Assembly (NCBI RefSeq): GCF_022809775.1
Contig: NZ_CP094380.1
Span: 186,001 to 250,000 of the forward strand
Length of the DNA: 64,000 nt
Direction: 5' to 3'
DNA from: Pseudodesulfovibrio tunisiensis
GTDB taxonomy: Bacteria > Desulfobacterota > Desulfovibrionia > Desulfovibrionales > Desulfovibrionaceae
Shown: positions 26,466 to 35,842 of the stretch, piece after piece
How the letters are laid out: each line of letters opens with the position of its first letter
How positions within the stretch are numbered: position 1 is the stretch's first letter
The notes under the pieces: generated by a model
What the model saw: only the letters and a program-made list of their open reading frames with translations
What the model was told of the DNA's origin: nothing
Database searches by the model: none
Translations under genes and position numbers: made by a program

Positions 26466-27167
26466 TCAGGCGAGTTGTTCCCCGGTCTTGCCGAAGCGGC
26501 GTTGCCGGGAATTGTAATCCTGTATGGCCTTTTCCAGAGCCTCAGGCGTGAAATCGGGCCAGTAGGTGTCCGTGAAATACAACTCCGCGTAAGCGGCTTG
26601 AAAGAGCAGGTAGTTGGACAGCCGGTATTCGCCGCTGGTGCGGATCACGAGGTCGGGATCAGGCTGTCCAGCCGTCCACAATTCGTTTTGGAAAGCTTCC
26701 TCGGTGATGTCCTCGGGGGGCACGCCCCTGGCCGTCAGCGATCGGCAGGCTCGCAGGATTTCATCCCGTCCGCCGTAGTTCAGGGCCAGATTCAGGGTCA
26801 TTTCCGTGCAGTCGGCCGTGGACTTGATCACATGGCGAAGCGCCTGCCGCGCAGCCAGAGGAAGGTCGTCGAGTTCACCCAGCACCTTGAGCCGGATGTT
26901 CTGCTGCTTGAGGCTCGGCCCTTCGCTCTTCATGAACGAGACCAGCAATTCGAACAGGGTGCGCACCTCGGCCTTTGGCCGCGACCAGTTTTCCTTGGAA
27001 AAGGTGTACAGGGTCAGGTGGCGGACGCCGAGTTCCCGGCAACGGGTGACAACGGCGCGGGCCGCCTCGGTTCCGGCCTTGTGGCCTTCGGTCCGGGGCA
27101 ACCCGCGCTTTTTGGCCCATCTTCCGTTGCCGTCCATGATGACGGCGATATGGGTCGGGATATTCAT
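26466..27167 (-). CDS. uppS: Isoprenyl transferase (undecaprenyl diphosphate synthase)
   Basis: 233 residues from the ATG at 27167, the family start MNIPTHIAVIMDGNGRW; the open frame extends 41 codons into frr without coding character. It makes the C55 lipid carrier for peptidoglycan and surface sugars by cis-prenyl condensation. MDGNGRWAK, TLYTFSKENW and the C-terminal RTSGEYRLSNYLLFQAAYAEL are all conserved. The start is 17 bases after frr. Confidence 0.97.
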   Translation of the reverse strand: MNIPTHIAVIMDGNGRWAKKRGLPRTEGHKAGTEAARAVVTRCRELGVRHLTLYTFSKENWSRPKAEVRTLFELLVSFMKSEGPSLKQQNIRLKVLGELDDLPLAARQALRHVIKSTADCTEMTLNLALNYGGRDEILRACRSLTARGVPPEDITEEAFQNELWTAGQPDPDLVIRTSGEYRLSNYLLFQAAYAELYFTDTYWPDFTPEALEKAIQDYNSRQRRFGKTGEQLA

Positions 27168-27183
27168 AATTCGCGAATGAAGC

Positions 27184-27738
27184 CTACAGCTCCATGATTT
27201 CCTTTTCCTTGGCGGCCAAGGCGTCGTCGCAACGCTTGACGGTGTCGTCCGTGAGCTTCTGCACGTCGTCCTGTCCCCTGCGCTGGTCATCCTCGGTGAT
27301 GTCCTTGTCCTTCTGGAGCTTCTTGAGCTGCTCGTTCAGGTCGCGGCGGACATTGCGGATGGCCACGCGGGCTTCCTCGGTATACTTCCTGGCGACCTTG
27401 ACCAGCTCCTTGCGGCGCTCCTCGGTCAGGGGCGGGATGGAGATGCGGATCAGCTTGCCATCGTTCACCGGAGTCAGACCGAGGTCGGACTTGAGCAGGG
27501 CCTTGTCAATGGCGGAAAAGGCGCCCTTGTCCCACGGCTGGATGGTGATGGTCCGGGAATCGGGGATGGATACGGACGCGATCTGGTTCAGGGGCGTGGG
27601 AGTACCGTAGTATTCCACGGTAACGTCATCCACCAGCGAAGTGGATGCTCGCCCGGTGCGGAGTTTGCTGAAGTCGTTTTCCAGGGCGGTGAATGCACCG
27701 CTCATCCGTTTTTTTCCGTCGTCCAGAACCGATTGCAT
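27184..27738 (-). CDS. frr: Ribosome recycling factor
   Basis: 184 residues. RRF splits the post-termination ribosome together with EF-G. Diagnostic segments are [31 protein letters not shown] and [22 protein letters not shown]. Ribosome site GGAGGAAAC lies within the end of pyrH; the genes are one base apart. Confidence 0.98.
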   Translation of the reverse strand: MQSVLDDGKKRMSGAFTALENDFSKLRTGRASTSLVDDVTVEYYGTPTPLNQIASVSIPDSRTITIQPWDKGAFSAIDKALLKSDLGLTPVNDGKLIRISIPPLTEERRKELVKVARKYTEEARVAIRNVRRDLNEQLKKLQKDKDITEDDQRRGQDDVQKLTDDTVKRCDDALAAKEKEIMEL

Positions 27739-27739
27739 G

Positions 27740-28462
27740 CTAGTTTCCTCCTTGGACCGTGGTTCCTATCGTGTAGCCGTCGACAACCTTGCGGATGTTC
27801 CCTTCGGCATACAGGTTGAATACGATGATTGGCAACTCGTTGTCCCGGGCCATGGCCAGGGCCGTGGCGTCCATGACGCCGAGGCGTTTTTCCAGAGCCT
27901 CCGAGTAGGTCACCGTGTCATATCGGACCGCATCGTCAAATTTGGCCGGGTCCTTGTCGTACACGCCATCGACCTTGGTGGCCTTGAGAATGGCGTCGCA
28001 CTTGAGTTCCAGCGCACGCAGGGTCGCTCCGGTATCCGTGGTGAAGTAGGGGTTGCCCGTGCCTGCCGCGCAGATCACGACGCGTCCCTTCTCCAGATGC
28101 CGGATGGCACGCCTGCGGATGTAGGGCTCCGCCACCTCCCGCATGCTGATCGCGGTCATCACGCGGGTGTCGCAGCCGTTCTTTTCCAGGGCGTCTTGCA
28201 CGGCCAGGGCGTTCAGCACCGTTGCCAGCATGCCCATGTAGTCGCCCTGGGCGCGGTCCATGCCCTTGGCGCTGGCGGCCATGCCTCTGAAAATGTTGCC
28301 TCCACCGATCACCAGAACGACTTCAACGCCATTTTTGGCGACGTCGGCGATTTGCGCCGCGATCTGGTCGATGGTGGCAGGCTCGATGCCGAATTTCTGT
28401 TCTCCGGCAAGCGCTTCGCCGGAAAGTTTGAGCAGAACCCGTGAAAACCGCACTTTGTCCAT
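27740..28462 (-). CDS. pyrH: UMP kinase
   Basis: 240 residues, amino-acid-kinase fold. It phosphorylates UMP to UDP. N-terminal [13 protein letters not shown], the GGGNIFRG loop and the ATP-site [14 protein letters not shown] segment ([15 protein letters not shown]) are present. First gene after the tsf terminator, so it probably has its own promoter driving frr onward. Confidence 0.98.
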   Translation of the reverse strand: MDKVRFSRVLLKLSGEALAGEQKFGIEPATIDQIAAQIADVAKNGVEVVLVIGGGNIFRGMAASAKGMDRAQGDYMGMLATVLNALAVQDALEKNGCDTRVMTAISMREVAEPYIRRRAIRHLEKGRVVICAAGTGNPYFTTDTGATLRALELKCDAILKATKVDGVYDKDPAKFDDAVRYDTVTYSEALEKRLGVMDATALAMARDNELPIIVFNLYAEGNIRKVVDGYTIGTTVQGGN

Positions 28463-28530
28463 ATTCTCCCCTGTGTGTCAATAAGGTTTTTCTTCGTCCG
28501 TCAGGACCATAACACTGATTTCGGGCAAAA

Positions 28531-28554
28531 AAAACGGGCCTTGCGGCCCGTTTT
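28531..28554 (-). terminator. Intrinsic terminator after tsf
   Basis: AAAACGGGCC / GGCCCGTTTT with a four-base loop, then T8 on the minus strand. Confidence 0.95.
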
Positions 28555-28564
28555 GTTCAATCAC

Positions 28565-29371
28565 CTATTCGGCGTTGTCCCCAAGGGCTAAGCGAATGAA
28601 GCCCTTGATCTCGGCGTCGCCGATGATATTCTTGATGCTCTTCTTGTCATCCTTGATGAAGGGCTGCTCCATCAGGCAGACTTCCTTGTAGAACTTGTTC
28701 AGGCGACCGATCACGATCTTCTCGGCGATGTTCTCGGGCTTGCCTTCGTCCATGGCCTGCTTCAGGTAGATGCCCTTTTCCTTTTCCAGCACGTCCTGAG
28801 GCAGCTGGTCCGGGGAAACGCAGGCCGGAGCCACGGCCGCAACCTGCATGGCCACGTCCTTGGCAGTGGCTTCGTCATCGGAGCCGTTCAGCATGACCAG
28901 AGCGGCCAGCTTGCTGTTGGAGTGGACGTAGGCACCGATCACGCCGTCGGCCTCGACCTTGGCGTAGCGGCCCAGAGCCATGTTCTCGCCCAGCTTGGCA
29001 ATGAGGTCGGTGATGTTGCCGGCCTCTTCGGGCAGGTCCTGAAGACCGTCGGTGGCAGCCATGCCCAGAGCGGTTTCGGCCAGCTGTTCGGCGAAGGCCT
29101 TGAAGTCTTCGTTCTTGGCCACGAAGTCGGTCTCGCACTTCAGTTCCACGATCGAAGCGGACTTGCCGTCGTCGGCAATCCTGACCACGACCAGACCTTC
29201 GGAGGTGGCGCGGCCGGCCTTCTTGGCGGCCTTGGCCAGACCCTTTTCGCGCAGGAAGACAATGGCTTTTTCTTCGTCGCCGCCGGATTCGACCAGGGCT
29301 TTCTTGCAGTCCATCATGCCTGCGCCGGTCTTGTCGCGCAGGGCCTTAACCATAGCAGCGGAAATAGCCAT
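28565..29371 (-). CDS. tsf: Translation elongation factor Ts
   Basis: 268 residues. Exchanges GDP for GTP on EF-Tu. The N-terminal UBA-like domain (VKALRDKTGAGMMDCKKALVESGGD) and core (VELKCETDFVAKNEDFK) are typical. Start codon overlaps the rpsB stop by one base (TAATG), so the two are coupled. Confidence 0.98.
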   Translation of the reverse strand: MAISAAMVKALRDKTGAGMMDCKKALVESGGDEEKAIVFLREKGLAKAAKKAGRATSEGLVVVRIADDGKSASIVELKCETDFVAKNEDFKAFAEQLAETALGMAATDGLQDLPEEAGNITDLIAKLGENMALGRYAKVEADGVIGAYVHSNSKLAALVMLNGSDDEATAKDVAMQVAAVAPACVSPDQLPQDVLEKEKGIYLKQAMDEGKPENIAEKIVIGRLNKFYKEVCLMEQPFIKDDKKSIKNIIGDAEIKGFIRLALGDNAE

Positions 29372-30147
29372 TACTTCTCCTCCTTGGCCCCTTCGGCGGC
29401 CTCGGCTTTAACTTCGTTTTTCTCCTGGGCAGCCTCTTCCTTGGCCTTGGCGGCAGCGTCCTTCTGCTGGGCCTGACCTTCGAGGCATGCGTCGGCCATG
29501 TGGGTGGCGAACAGCTTGATGGCGCGGATGGCGTCGTCATTGCCCGGGATGATGTAGTCGATCATGTCGGGATCGCAGTTGGTATCGGTCACGGCCACGA
29601 CCGGGATGCCCAGCTTGCGGCATTCCTGGATGGCGATGTGTTCGCGCTTGGGGTCGACCACGAAAGCGGCGGCCGGAGCTTCGGTCATGTCCTTGATGCC
29701 GCCCAGAGCCAGATTCAGCTTCTTGACCTCGCGGTTCATGTGCACGATTTCCTTTTTGGGGAAACGATTGATGGAACCGTCTTCGAACATGGTTTCCAGA
29801 TTCTTCAGGCGGTCGATGGAGCCCTTGATGGTCTGGAAGTTGGTCAGGGTGCCACCCATCCAGCGGTGGGTGACGAAGAACATGCCTGCGCGCTCGGCTT
29901 CCTGAGCCACGGCTTCCTGAGCCTGGCGCTTGGTGCCGATGAACAGAACCTTGCCGCCCTTGGCCACGGCGTCCGCGATGAAATCGTGGGCCTTGGCGAA
30001 CAGCTTCACGGTCTGCTGCAGGTCGATGATGTGGATGCCGTTGCGGGCGCCGAAAATGAACGGGCGCATCTTGGGGTTCCAACGACGGGTCTGATGACCG
30101 AAATGAACGCCGGTCTCCAGCATTTGCTTCATGGTTACGTAAGCCAT
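29371..30147 (-). CDS. rpsB: 30S ribosomal protein S2
   Basis: 258 residues from the ATG at 30147, with AGGAGGAATT upstream; the 44-codon frame extension has no coding character. Conserved [33 protein letters not shown] and [27 protein letters not shown] Lys/Glu/Ala-rich tail of about 35 residues, longer than E. coli S2 at that point. Confidence 0.98.
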   Translation of the reverse strand: MAYVTMKQMLETGVHFGHQTRRWNPKMRPFIFGARNGIHIIDLQQTVKLFAKAHDFIADAVAKGGKVLFIGTKRQAQEAVAQEAERAGMFFVTHRWMGGTLTNFQTIKGSIDRLKNLETMFEDGSINRFPKKEIVHMNREVKKLNLALGGIKDMTEAPAAAFVVDPKREHIAIQECRKLGIPVVAVTDTNCDPDMIDYIIPGNDDAIRAIKLFATHMADACLEGQAQQKDAAAKAKEEAAQEKNEVKAEAAEGAKEEK

Positions 30148-30303
30148 AATTCCTCCTGGGTTTTTCCTCCATCCCGCTGTCCGAAAAAACAGCCGCGCAC
30201 CTGCGGGCCACCCGGAGATTCTGCGGGATGTGTGAATTTGAAGTCGGGGGTCAGTACCCCATATTTTTGCGCTTGGCAAGTGCCAGACCCGTATTTCGGG
30301 CCA

Positions 30304-31419
30304 TTATTCGCCGAAGGCTCTGTTCATCAGATGTCGGTTCAGGCCACCGAGGTCGGCGGGCGCATAGCCGAACACTTCGTTCCATACTTCCGTGGATTCC
30401 ATGCAGAAATACATCTGTTTGTCCATGCCGTGTCTGCGCAGCCTGTCCACCATGAACTTGAACTGCTCCACGCGTTTTGGGCGGAGCAGGCGGGTCTTGC
30501 CGTCCAGACCGGGCACGAATTCATTGTATATGTAGCTGGCCTTCGGAAAGTTCTGTTCGATGATGGGCTTGAGCTGCGGCATGGATCGGAATGAGCCGAG
30601 GCTCATGTAGGCGATCTGTTCCGGTTTTACGTAGTCGAAGATCATGTCGATGATTTCGGCATAGCCTTCGCGCCATCCCGGATAGTAGATGATGGGGTCG
30701 AAATGCAGACAGACCCGGAATCCGGCTTCGGCGCAGGTGCGGGCCGCCTCCAGCCGTTCGATCAGGGAATAGGTGCCGATCTCTTCGTGCTCGTGCACCC
30801 ATGGCGCATTCAGGGACCATGCAGGAAGCACGCGGTCCGTGCGTGTGGCCGCCTTCATCCACGACAGGTCGATGACCTTGGATTTGAGTTCCAGAACCAC
30901 GTTGGGGTGGTTTTCCAGAAAGGCAACAAGGTCGTGACTGTATCCTGTCAGGTGTTCCAATGCCAGCGAATCCGTGAATTCTCCGGTGCCCACGCGGTAT
31001 TGTTTGCCCGGGTCCGCACCGAACGCATCGCCCAGCTCGCGGAACAGGGCGTCCTGATTGGCCCATATCTTGAGCAGTCTGTCCTGAAAATATGCCTGAA
31101 GAATGCAGTAGGAACAGGCCAGCGGGCAGTTCTCGCCAATGTGGATGATGCGGTATCCGCAGCAGTGGTAGGCGCGGGTTCCCGGACAGAACCGCAGGAA
31201 TTTCCCCTTGTATTCCTTGAGATAGAGCGCCTGACCGTCTTCCTCGAACACCACGCGGTCGGTGCCGGCCGGAACGGTTTCCCATGGAATGTCCTGCTTG
31301 ACCGTGCCTTGCAACCGTTCACGCACGCGGCGGGCCATGGGCACGTCCACCATGGACTCGTCCACGTACACCTTGTTGATCTTGTGGAATTGGCGGGGCA
31401 GTTCGCGGAGATCAGTCAT
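30304..31419 (-). CDS. Spore photoproduct lyase-like radical SAM protein
   Basis: 371 residues from the ATG at 31419, where the overlap with the ParB-like gene is eight bases. The radical SAM cluster motif is CPLACSYC (Cys 98, 102, 105), which matches the CxxxCxxC spacing and surrounding HIGENCPLAC of the spore photoproduct lyase family. Later segments VLELKSKV and VCLHFDPIIYYPGW also fit. Spore photoproduct lyase repairs a thymine dimer in spore DNA; this organism is not expected to sporulate, so the substrate may be different DNA damage (inference). Confidence 0.75.
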   Translation of the reverse strand: MTDLRELPRQFHKINKVYVDESMVDVPMARRVRERLQGTVKQDIPWETVPAGTDRVVFEEDGQALYLKEYKGKFLRFCPGTRAYHCCGYRIIHIGENCPLACSYCILQAYFQDRLLKIWANQDALFRELGDAFGADPGKQYRVGTGEFTDSLALEHLTGYSHDLVAFLENHPNVVLELKSKVIDLSWMKAATRTDRVLPAWSLNAPWVHEHEEIGTYSLIERLEAARTCAEAGFRVCLHFDPIIYYPGWREGYAEIIDMIFDYVKPEQIAYMSLGSFRSMPQLKPIIEQNFPKASYIYNEFVPGLDGKTRLLRPKRVEQFKFMVDRLRRHGMDKQMYFCMESTEVWNEVFGYAPADLGGLNRHLMNRAFGE

Positions 31420-32374
31420 CGGACCTCCCCAAGGCAAAAAGCCGTTCCCAGAGTGGGGATTCCGAGATGATGCCCAGATCGGAAAGCGCCTTGGCGAGTT
31501 GGCCGTCGTTCTTGATGCGGGCCGAGATTTCCACGCCACCGGTCTCGAAGTTGTCGGCCTGTCCCACGCGCCAGACCGTTCCGGCGGACAGCTCGCGGGA
31601 AAGGGTGGTGAACCGGGATTGCAGTTCGGTCAGGTCCGGGAATCTGTAGGCGCGGGCCGATGCGCTCAATCTGGCAATGGTGTCCTTGGGGGAGAGTCCC
31701 AGAGTCAGCATGCCGGGGAGTTCGGCCTGTTCAAGCGCCTGGGCAATGCCGCAATCGTGCATGCGTGCGCCTTCGTATATCCATGTCAGGAAATTCACGC
31801 CGTTGGAGCGCGACCACGAAAGCTGCAGGAAAAAGGGCTCCAGCGCGTCGAGTTCGTCCTGTTTGAGCCGGGCCAGTATGGTTGACGAGGCCAGTGGCAC
31901 GCGGCCTGCCTTGAGGTGGACTCGCCACGCTTCGGGCATGCCGAGCCATGTGAAGAGGGCCTTGGCGTCCTTGCTGCCCGGACGGACGCCGAGTCTGGGA
32001 AGGATTTCAGCGGAAAGGCGCTTGCTGTCCATCCATTCCGAGAAGTACAGCATGGCGTCCAGCCGCATGCCATCGTCCAGCGGGCGCTGCGCATTGTCCG
32101 CAAGATAGAGCAGGCCTCGGGAAATCGGGTCCGCGCCCCGCACCATTCGGGCCAGAACCGGAGTGCCCTGTTCGCTCAGGGCGGCAACCCGTGCATGCCC
32201 GGTCACAAGGGACATGCCCTTGTCGGTTTCCTCGGCCAGCACGGGCATGGTCTGGCCGAAATCCCGCAGGGATTGAAGCAGGAACTTGTCAGGGGCGGCG
32301 GCCCAAAACAGGTGTTTTCCTTTCCTGTTCAGGGTTTTGGGCTGAATCGCAATAATTTCATTGGAAAGGAGCAA
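31412..32374 (-). CDS. ParB-like domain protein coupled to the SPL-like gene
   Basis: 320 residues from a TTG at 32374, chosen because AGGAGG lies five bases upstream; the frame continues 30 codons further with no ribosome site. Residues about 25-80 resemble the ParB/Spo0J N-terminal domain (LLQSLRDFGQTMPVLAEE, then LVTGHARVAALSEQG). The remaining 230 residues are helical and unfamiliar. It lies upstream of and overlaps the SPL-like gene by eight bases, so the products are made together, probably in one DNA-related function (inference). Confidence 0.65.
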   Translation of the reverse strand: MLLSNEIIAIQPKTLNRKGKHLFWAAAPDKFLLQSLRDFGQTMPVLAEETDKGMSLVTGHARVAALSEQGTPVLARMVRGADPISRGLLYLADNAQRPLDDGMRLDAMLYFSEWMDSKRLSAEILPRLGVRPGSKDAKALFTWLGMPEAWRVHLKAGRVPLASSTILARLKQDELDALEPFFLQLSWSRSNGVNFLTWIYEGARMHDCGIAQALEQAELPGMLTLGLSPKDTIARLSASARAYRFPDLTELQSRFTTLSRELSAGTVWRVGQADNFETGGVEISARIKNDGQLAKALSDLGIISESPLWERLFALGRSDD

Positions 32375-32633
32375 AGCACCCTCCTGCTGGTTTATTTTGG
32401 TTGAAATACATGCTACGGATTGCAATCCGTTAGTGTTAGATGTTGAGGAAAATTGGAAAAACAACCTTTTAATTTAACGAAGATGTATCCCTTTCCGAGC
32501 GCGGGCGCTCAACAGGCGTTTTCGCGTTGCACTTCCTCCCGAGGGTGTAACCCGCCGGAAACCAAGAGGGAAGTGTTAAGAAGGGGAGAGGTGCCCCAGC
32601 GTATGTAAATTGCATAAATTGATGGAGTAAAGA

Positions 32634-34697
32634 ATGTCGGATCTGAACACGCAGAGAACCTATGCCCTTGTAGGTCACGGCGGAAGCGGCAAGACTTCCG
32701 TCGCCGAAATGTTGCTTTACACTGCCGGCGTCGTCAATCGTCTCGGAAAGGTCGAGGAAGGAAGCACCGTTCTCGATTTCGAACCCGAGGAAATCAAGCG
32801 TCGCGGCTCCGTGCAACCCGGTCTGGCCAGCTACCAGTGGAACAAGAACCAGCATTATCTGATCGACACTCCGGGCGACTCCAATTTCAGCGGCGATCTT
32901 TCCTACATGCTGACCGCCGCGGACGGCGTGGTCTTTGTTATCGATGCCGTGGACGGCGTCAAGCCCCTGACCCGCAAAGTGTGGGCCGAGGTGCACAAGG
33001 CCGGACGTCCCTCCCTTATCGTGATCAACAAGATGGACCGTGATCGTGCGGAATTCGATCCCGCGTTCGAATCCATTTCCGAAGCCTTGGGCGCTCGCCC
33101 GGCACTTCTTTACTATCCCATCGGCAGCAAGGAAAATTTCAAGGGCGTCGTGGACATGCTGTCCGGCAAGGCCCTGATGTTCGGCGAGGACGGCGGCGTT
33201 ACCGAAGCCGACATTCCCGCTGATCTCGCGGACATCGTGGAACCTATGCGCGAGGCAATGGTGGAGAATGTTGCCGAGTCCGACGAAGAACTCATGGAAA
33301 AATACTTCGAGGACGGCGAACTCTCTTCCGAAGATATCATCAAGGGACTCAAGGCAGGCGTGCTTTCCGGCGAACTGGTGCCTGTTGTCGTGGCTGCGGC
33401 CCTGAACAACATGGGCGGCAGTCTCATTCTGGACGCCGTACAGGACCTGCTCCCCAGCCCGCTCGATCACGCCGTGTGGGAAGGCGAGGAGGGCGAACGG
33501 GCCAGTTCCCCGGATGCCCCTCTGGCCGCGTTCGTGTTCAAGACAATGGCCGATTCCTTTGCCGGGCAGCTGACGGTTGTCCGCGTGCTTTCCGGCGAAC
33601 TGTCCCCGGACTCCGTGGTGCTCAATGCCACCAAGGAGGAAAAGGAACGCATCGGTCAGCTCCTGCTCATGCAGGGCAAGGAACAGGGCACGGCCAAGGA
33701 GCCCGTTGGTCCGGGCGCCATCGTGACTCTTGCCAAGCTCAAGAATACCTCCACCGGCGATACCCTGTGCGCCGAAAAGAACGAATTCAAGCTCAGGAAG
33801 CCGGAACTCGCTCCCCAGCTCATCACCTATGCCTTGGCTCCGGCCGAAAAGGGCGAGGAGGACAAGGTCTATTCCGCCGTGGCCAAGTTGCTGGACGAGG
33901 ACATTACCCTGAACCTCTCCCGCGATGAGGAATCCGCGGACATCCTGCTTTCCGGCATGGGCCAGAACCACATCGAGATTTCCGTGGAAAAGGCCAAGCG
34001 CCGCTACAAGGTGGATATCCTGCTCAAGACTCCCAAGGTTCCGTACCGCGAAACCTTCAAGACCGGAGCCACGGAGATTCAGGGCCGCCACAAGAAGCAG
34101 TCCGGCGGACGCGGCCAGTTCGGCGACTGCTGGATTCATGTGGCGCCTCAGCCGCATGGCGCTGGATACGAGTTCGAGGACAAGATCGTGGGCGGTTCCA
34201 TCCCGCGTCAGTTCATCCCGGCCGTGGACAAGGGCGTTCAGGAAACCGCCCGCCGCGGCGTGCTGGCCGGATTTCAGGTCATCGACTTCAAGGTGACCCT
34301 GTATGACGGTTCGTTCCACACCGTGGACTCCTCGGAAATGGCTTTCAAGGTGGCCGGTTCGCTGGCCTTCAAGAAGGCGGCGGAAAAGGCCCAGATGGCG
34401 TTGCTCGAGCCGGTCATGCTCGTGACCGTGGCCGTGCCCGATTCCTTCATGGGTGATGTCATCGGCGATCTTTCCAGTCGTCGCGGCAAGGTGCTCGGTT
34501 CGGATTCGCAGGCCGGAGTGACCGAGATCAAGGCTCATGTGCCCATGGCCGAGATGCTCAAATATGCTCCGGACCTGAACTCCATGACCGCCGGGCAGGG
34601 GACCTTCTTCATGGAGTTTGCCCAGTACGAGGAATGCCCCCCGCAGGAAACCGAAAAGATCGTAGCCGCATACAAGGCCTCTCAGGAAGACGGCTAG
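32634..34697 (+). CDS. EF-G-like translational GTPase (EF-G2 group)
   Basis: 687 residues with EF-G domain order: GTPase, domain II, III, IV and V. The P-loop is GHGGSGKTS instead of the AHIDAGKTT of canonical EF-G, and the G3 motif is DTPGDSNF instead of DTPGHVDF, so the catalytic His is Asp. G4 is NKMD. Domain IV has RHKKQSGGRGQFGDCWI and the C-terminal DLSSRRGKVLG and YAPDLNSMTAGQGTFFMEF. These changes match the EF-G2/FusA2-like paralogues, which have uncertain roles in elongation, recycling or stress. The canonical fusA is expected elsewhere. AUG has a GGAG ribosome site. Confidence 0.85.
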   Translation: MSDLNTQRTYALVGHGGSGKTSVAEMLLYTAGVVNRLGKVEEGSTVLDFEPEEIKRRGSVQPGLASYQWNKNQHYLIDTPGDSNFSGDLSYMLTAADGVVFVIDAVDGVKPLTRKVWAEVHKAGRPSLIVINKMDRDRAEFDPAFESISEALGARPALLYYPIGSKENFKGVVDMLSGKALMFGEDGGVTEADIPADLADIVEPMREAMVENVAESDEELMEKYFEDGELSSEDIIKGLKAGVLSGELVPVVVAAALNNMGGSLILDAVQDLLPSPLDHAVWEGEEGERASSPDAPLAAFVFKTMADSFAGQLTVVRVLSGELSPDSVVLNATKEEKERIGQLLLMQGKEQGTAKEPVGPGAIVTLAKLKNTSTGDTLCAEKNEFKLRKPELAPQLITYALAPAEKGEEDKVYSAVAKLLDEDITLNLSRDEESADILLSGMGQNHIEISVEKAKRRYKVDILLKTPKVPYRETFKTGATEIQGRHKKQSGGRGQFGDCWIHVAPQPHGAGYEFEDKIVGGSIPRQFIPAVDKGVQETARRGVLAGFQVIDFKVTLYDGSFHTVDSSEMAFKVAGSLAFKKAAEKAQMALLEPVMLVTVAVPDSFMGDVIGDLSSRRGKVLGSDSQAGVTEIKAHVPMAEMLKYAPDLNSMTAGQGTFFMEFAQYEECPPQETEKIVAAYKASQEDG

Positions 34698-34721
34698 TTA
34701 GTTGAAATAATGTGAACTCCC

Positions 34722-34752
34722 GGGAGCGGCGGATTTCCGTCGCTCCCTTTTT
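34722..34752 (+). terminator. Intrinsic terminator after the EF-G-like gene
   Basis: GGGAGCGGCGG / CCGTCGCTCCC hairpin followed by T5. Confidence 0.88.
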
Positions 34753-34856
34753 GCGTGCGCGGGCAAGTTGGAAAACCGTGTCCCCGGCCTTGCGTCCAAA
34801 ACCAAGGCGAGGTATGCCCATCCGTCGAAACCAATACGTTTTTCAGGGGAAATCAG

Positions 34857-35657
34857 ATGGATATGGATACTTTTTGGAATGATTTTCAGCTTGTCCGGAC
34901 AGGCAACCCGCTTGTTTTGAATGTGACCAACCATGTGGTGACGAACAATACGGCCAACGCGCTTCTGGCTGCCGGAGCCTCTCCGATCATGACTTTTTCC
35001 AGCCGTGAGGTCGAAGATCTGATGAAGATCAGCGGCGCTCTCGTCATCAACATCGGCACGCTGAACACTCAGGATATCGGGCTGATGCATGCGGCCTGGT
35101 CTTCCGCCAACGCCATGCGTGTTCCCGTGGTCTTCGATCCGGTCGGGGCGGGAGCTTCCACGCTGCGCACCTCGTCCAGTCAGGAATTGCTCAGCCTGTA
35201 CAGGCCTGATATCATTCGCGGCAATGCTTCCGAGATCATGACCCTTGCCGGTGAAGCCGGACAGGCCAAGGGGGTGGACAGTTCCCTTGGCGCGGACGCC
35301 GCCGTGGCTGCGGCCAGAGCCTTGGCGCAAATGCATTCCTGCACCACGGTCGTGAGTGGCGAAGTGGACATCGTCACGGACGGCAATCACGTGTATCGCG
35401 TAAACGGCGGACATGCGCTCATGCCTCGTGTTACCGGCCTCGGCTGCACGGCAACCGCGATCTGCGGTGCATTTCTCGCCGTGAACCGCAACAGGAATGA
35501 AGCCGCGGTCGATGCCATGGCACTCATGGCCATTGCCGGGGGCATGGCCGGAGCCATGGCGCAAGGTCCCGGCTCCCTGCAAATGCATTTTTACGACATG
35601 TTGTATTCTTTGAAAAAGAGTGACGCGGAGCGGCTGTTTTCCGTGACTCGGGATTAA
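34857..35657 (+). CDS. thiM: Hydroxyethylthiazole kinase
   Basis: 266 residues from the ATG at 34857 (AGGGGA ribosome site); the frame extends 34 codons upstream without coding character. It phosphorylates 4-methyl-5-hydroxyethylthiazole for thiamine salvage. Seen: NPLVLNVTNHVVTNNTANALLAAGASPIM, PVVFDPVGAGAST, VVSGEVDIVTDG and GLGCTATAI, all family motifs. No TPP riboswitch is visible upstream and thiE/thiD are not adjacent. Confidence 0.96.
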   Translation: MDMDTFWNDFQLVRTGNPLVLNVTNHVVTNNTANALLAAGASPIMTFSSREVEDLMKISGALVINIGTLNTQDIGLMHAAWSSANAMRVPVVFDPVGAGASTLRTSSSQELLSLYRPDIIRGNASEIMTLAGEAGQAKGVDSSLGADAAVAAARALAQMHSCTTVVSGEVDIVTDGNHVYRVNGGHALMPRVTGLGCTATAICGAFLAVNRNRNEAAVDAMALMAIAGGMAGAMAQGPGSLQMHFYDMLYSLKKSDAERLFSVTRD

Positions 35658-35680
35658 CTTCGTGTTTCTGGTCGGTTGTG

Positions 35681-35724
35681 ATGCAGCATCCTGTTGTTTC
35701 AGGCACGGATGCTGCATATTTTTT
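35681..35724 (+). terminator. Intrinsic terminator after thiM
   Basis: ATGCAGCATCC / GGATGCTGCAT followed by ATTTTTT. Confidence 0.92.
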
Positions 35725-35842
35725 GTTTCGCAGGGGGAGGGGCGACGGTTCCCTGACTTTCAGGGCTTGATTTGCCGTTCCGACCGGAGCTATATGTATC
35801 AGAATACGAAAGAATTTTTGTGGTGAAAGGAGACTTCCGGAT

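Noticed and set aside
32469..34538. 689-codon minus-strand frame opposite the EF-G-like gene
   Set aside because: Shadow frame of a clear translational GTPase.
34698..34856. TPP riboswitch before thiM
   Set aside because: No conserved thi-box core motifs; only a terminator of the previous gene is seen.
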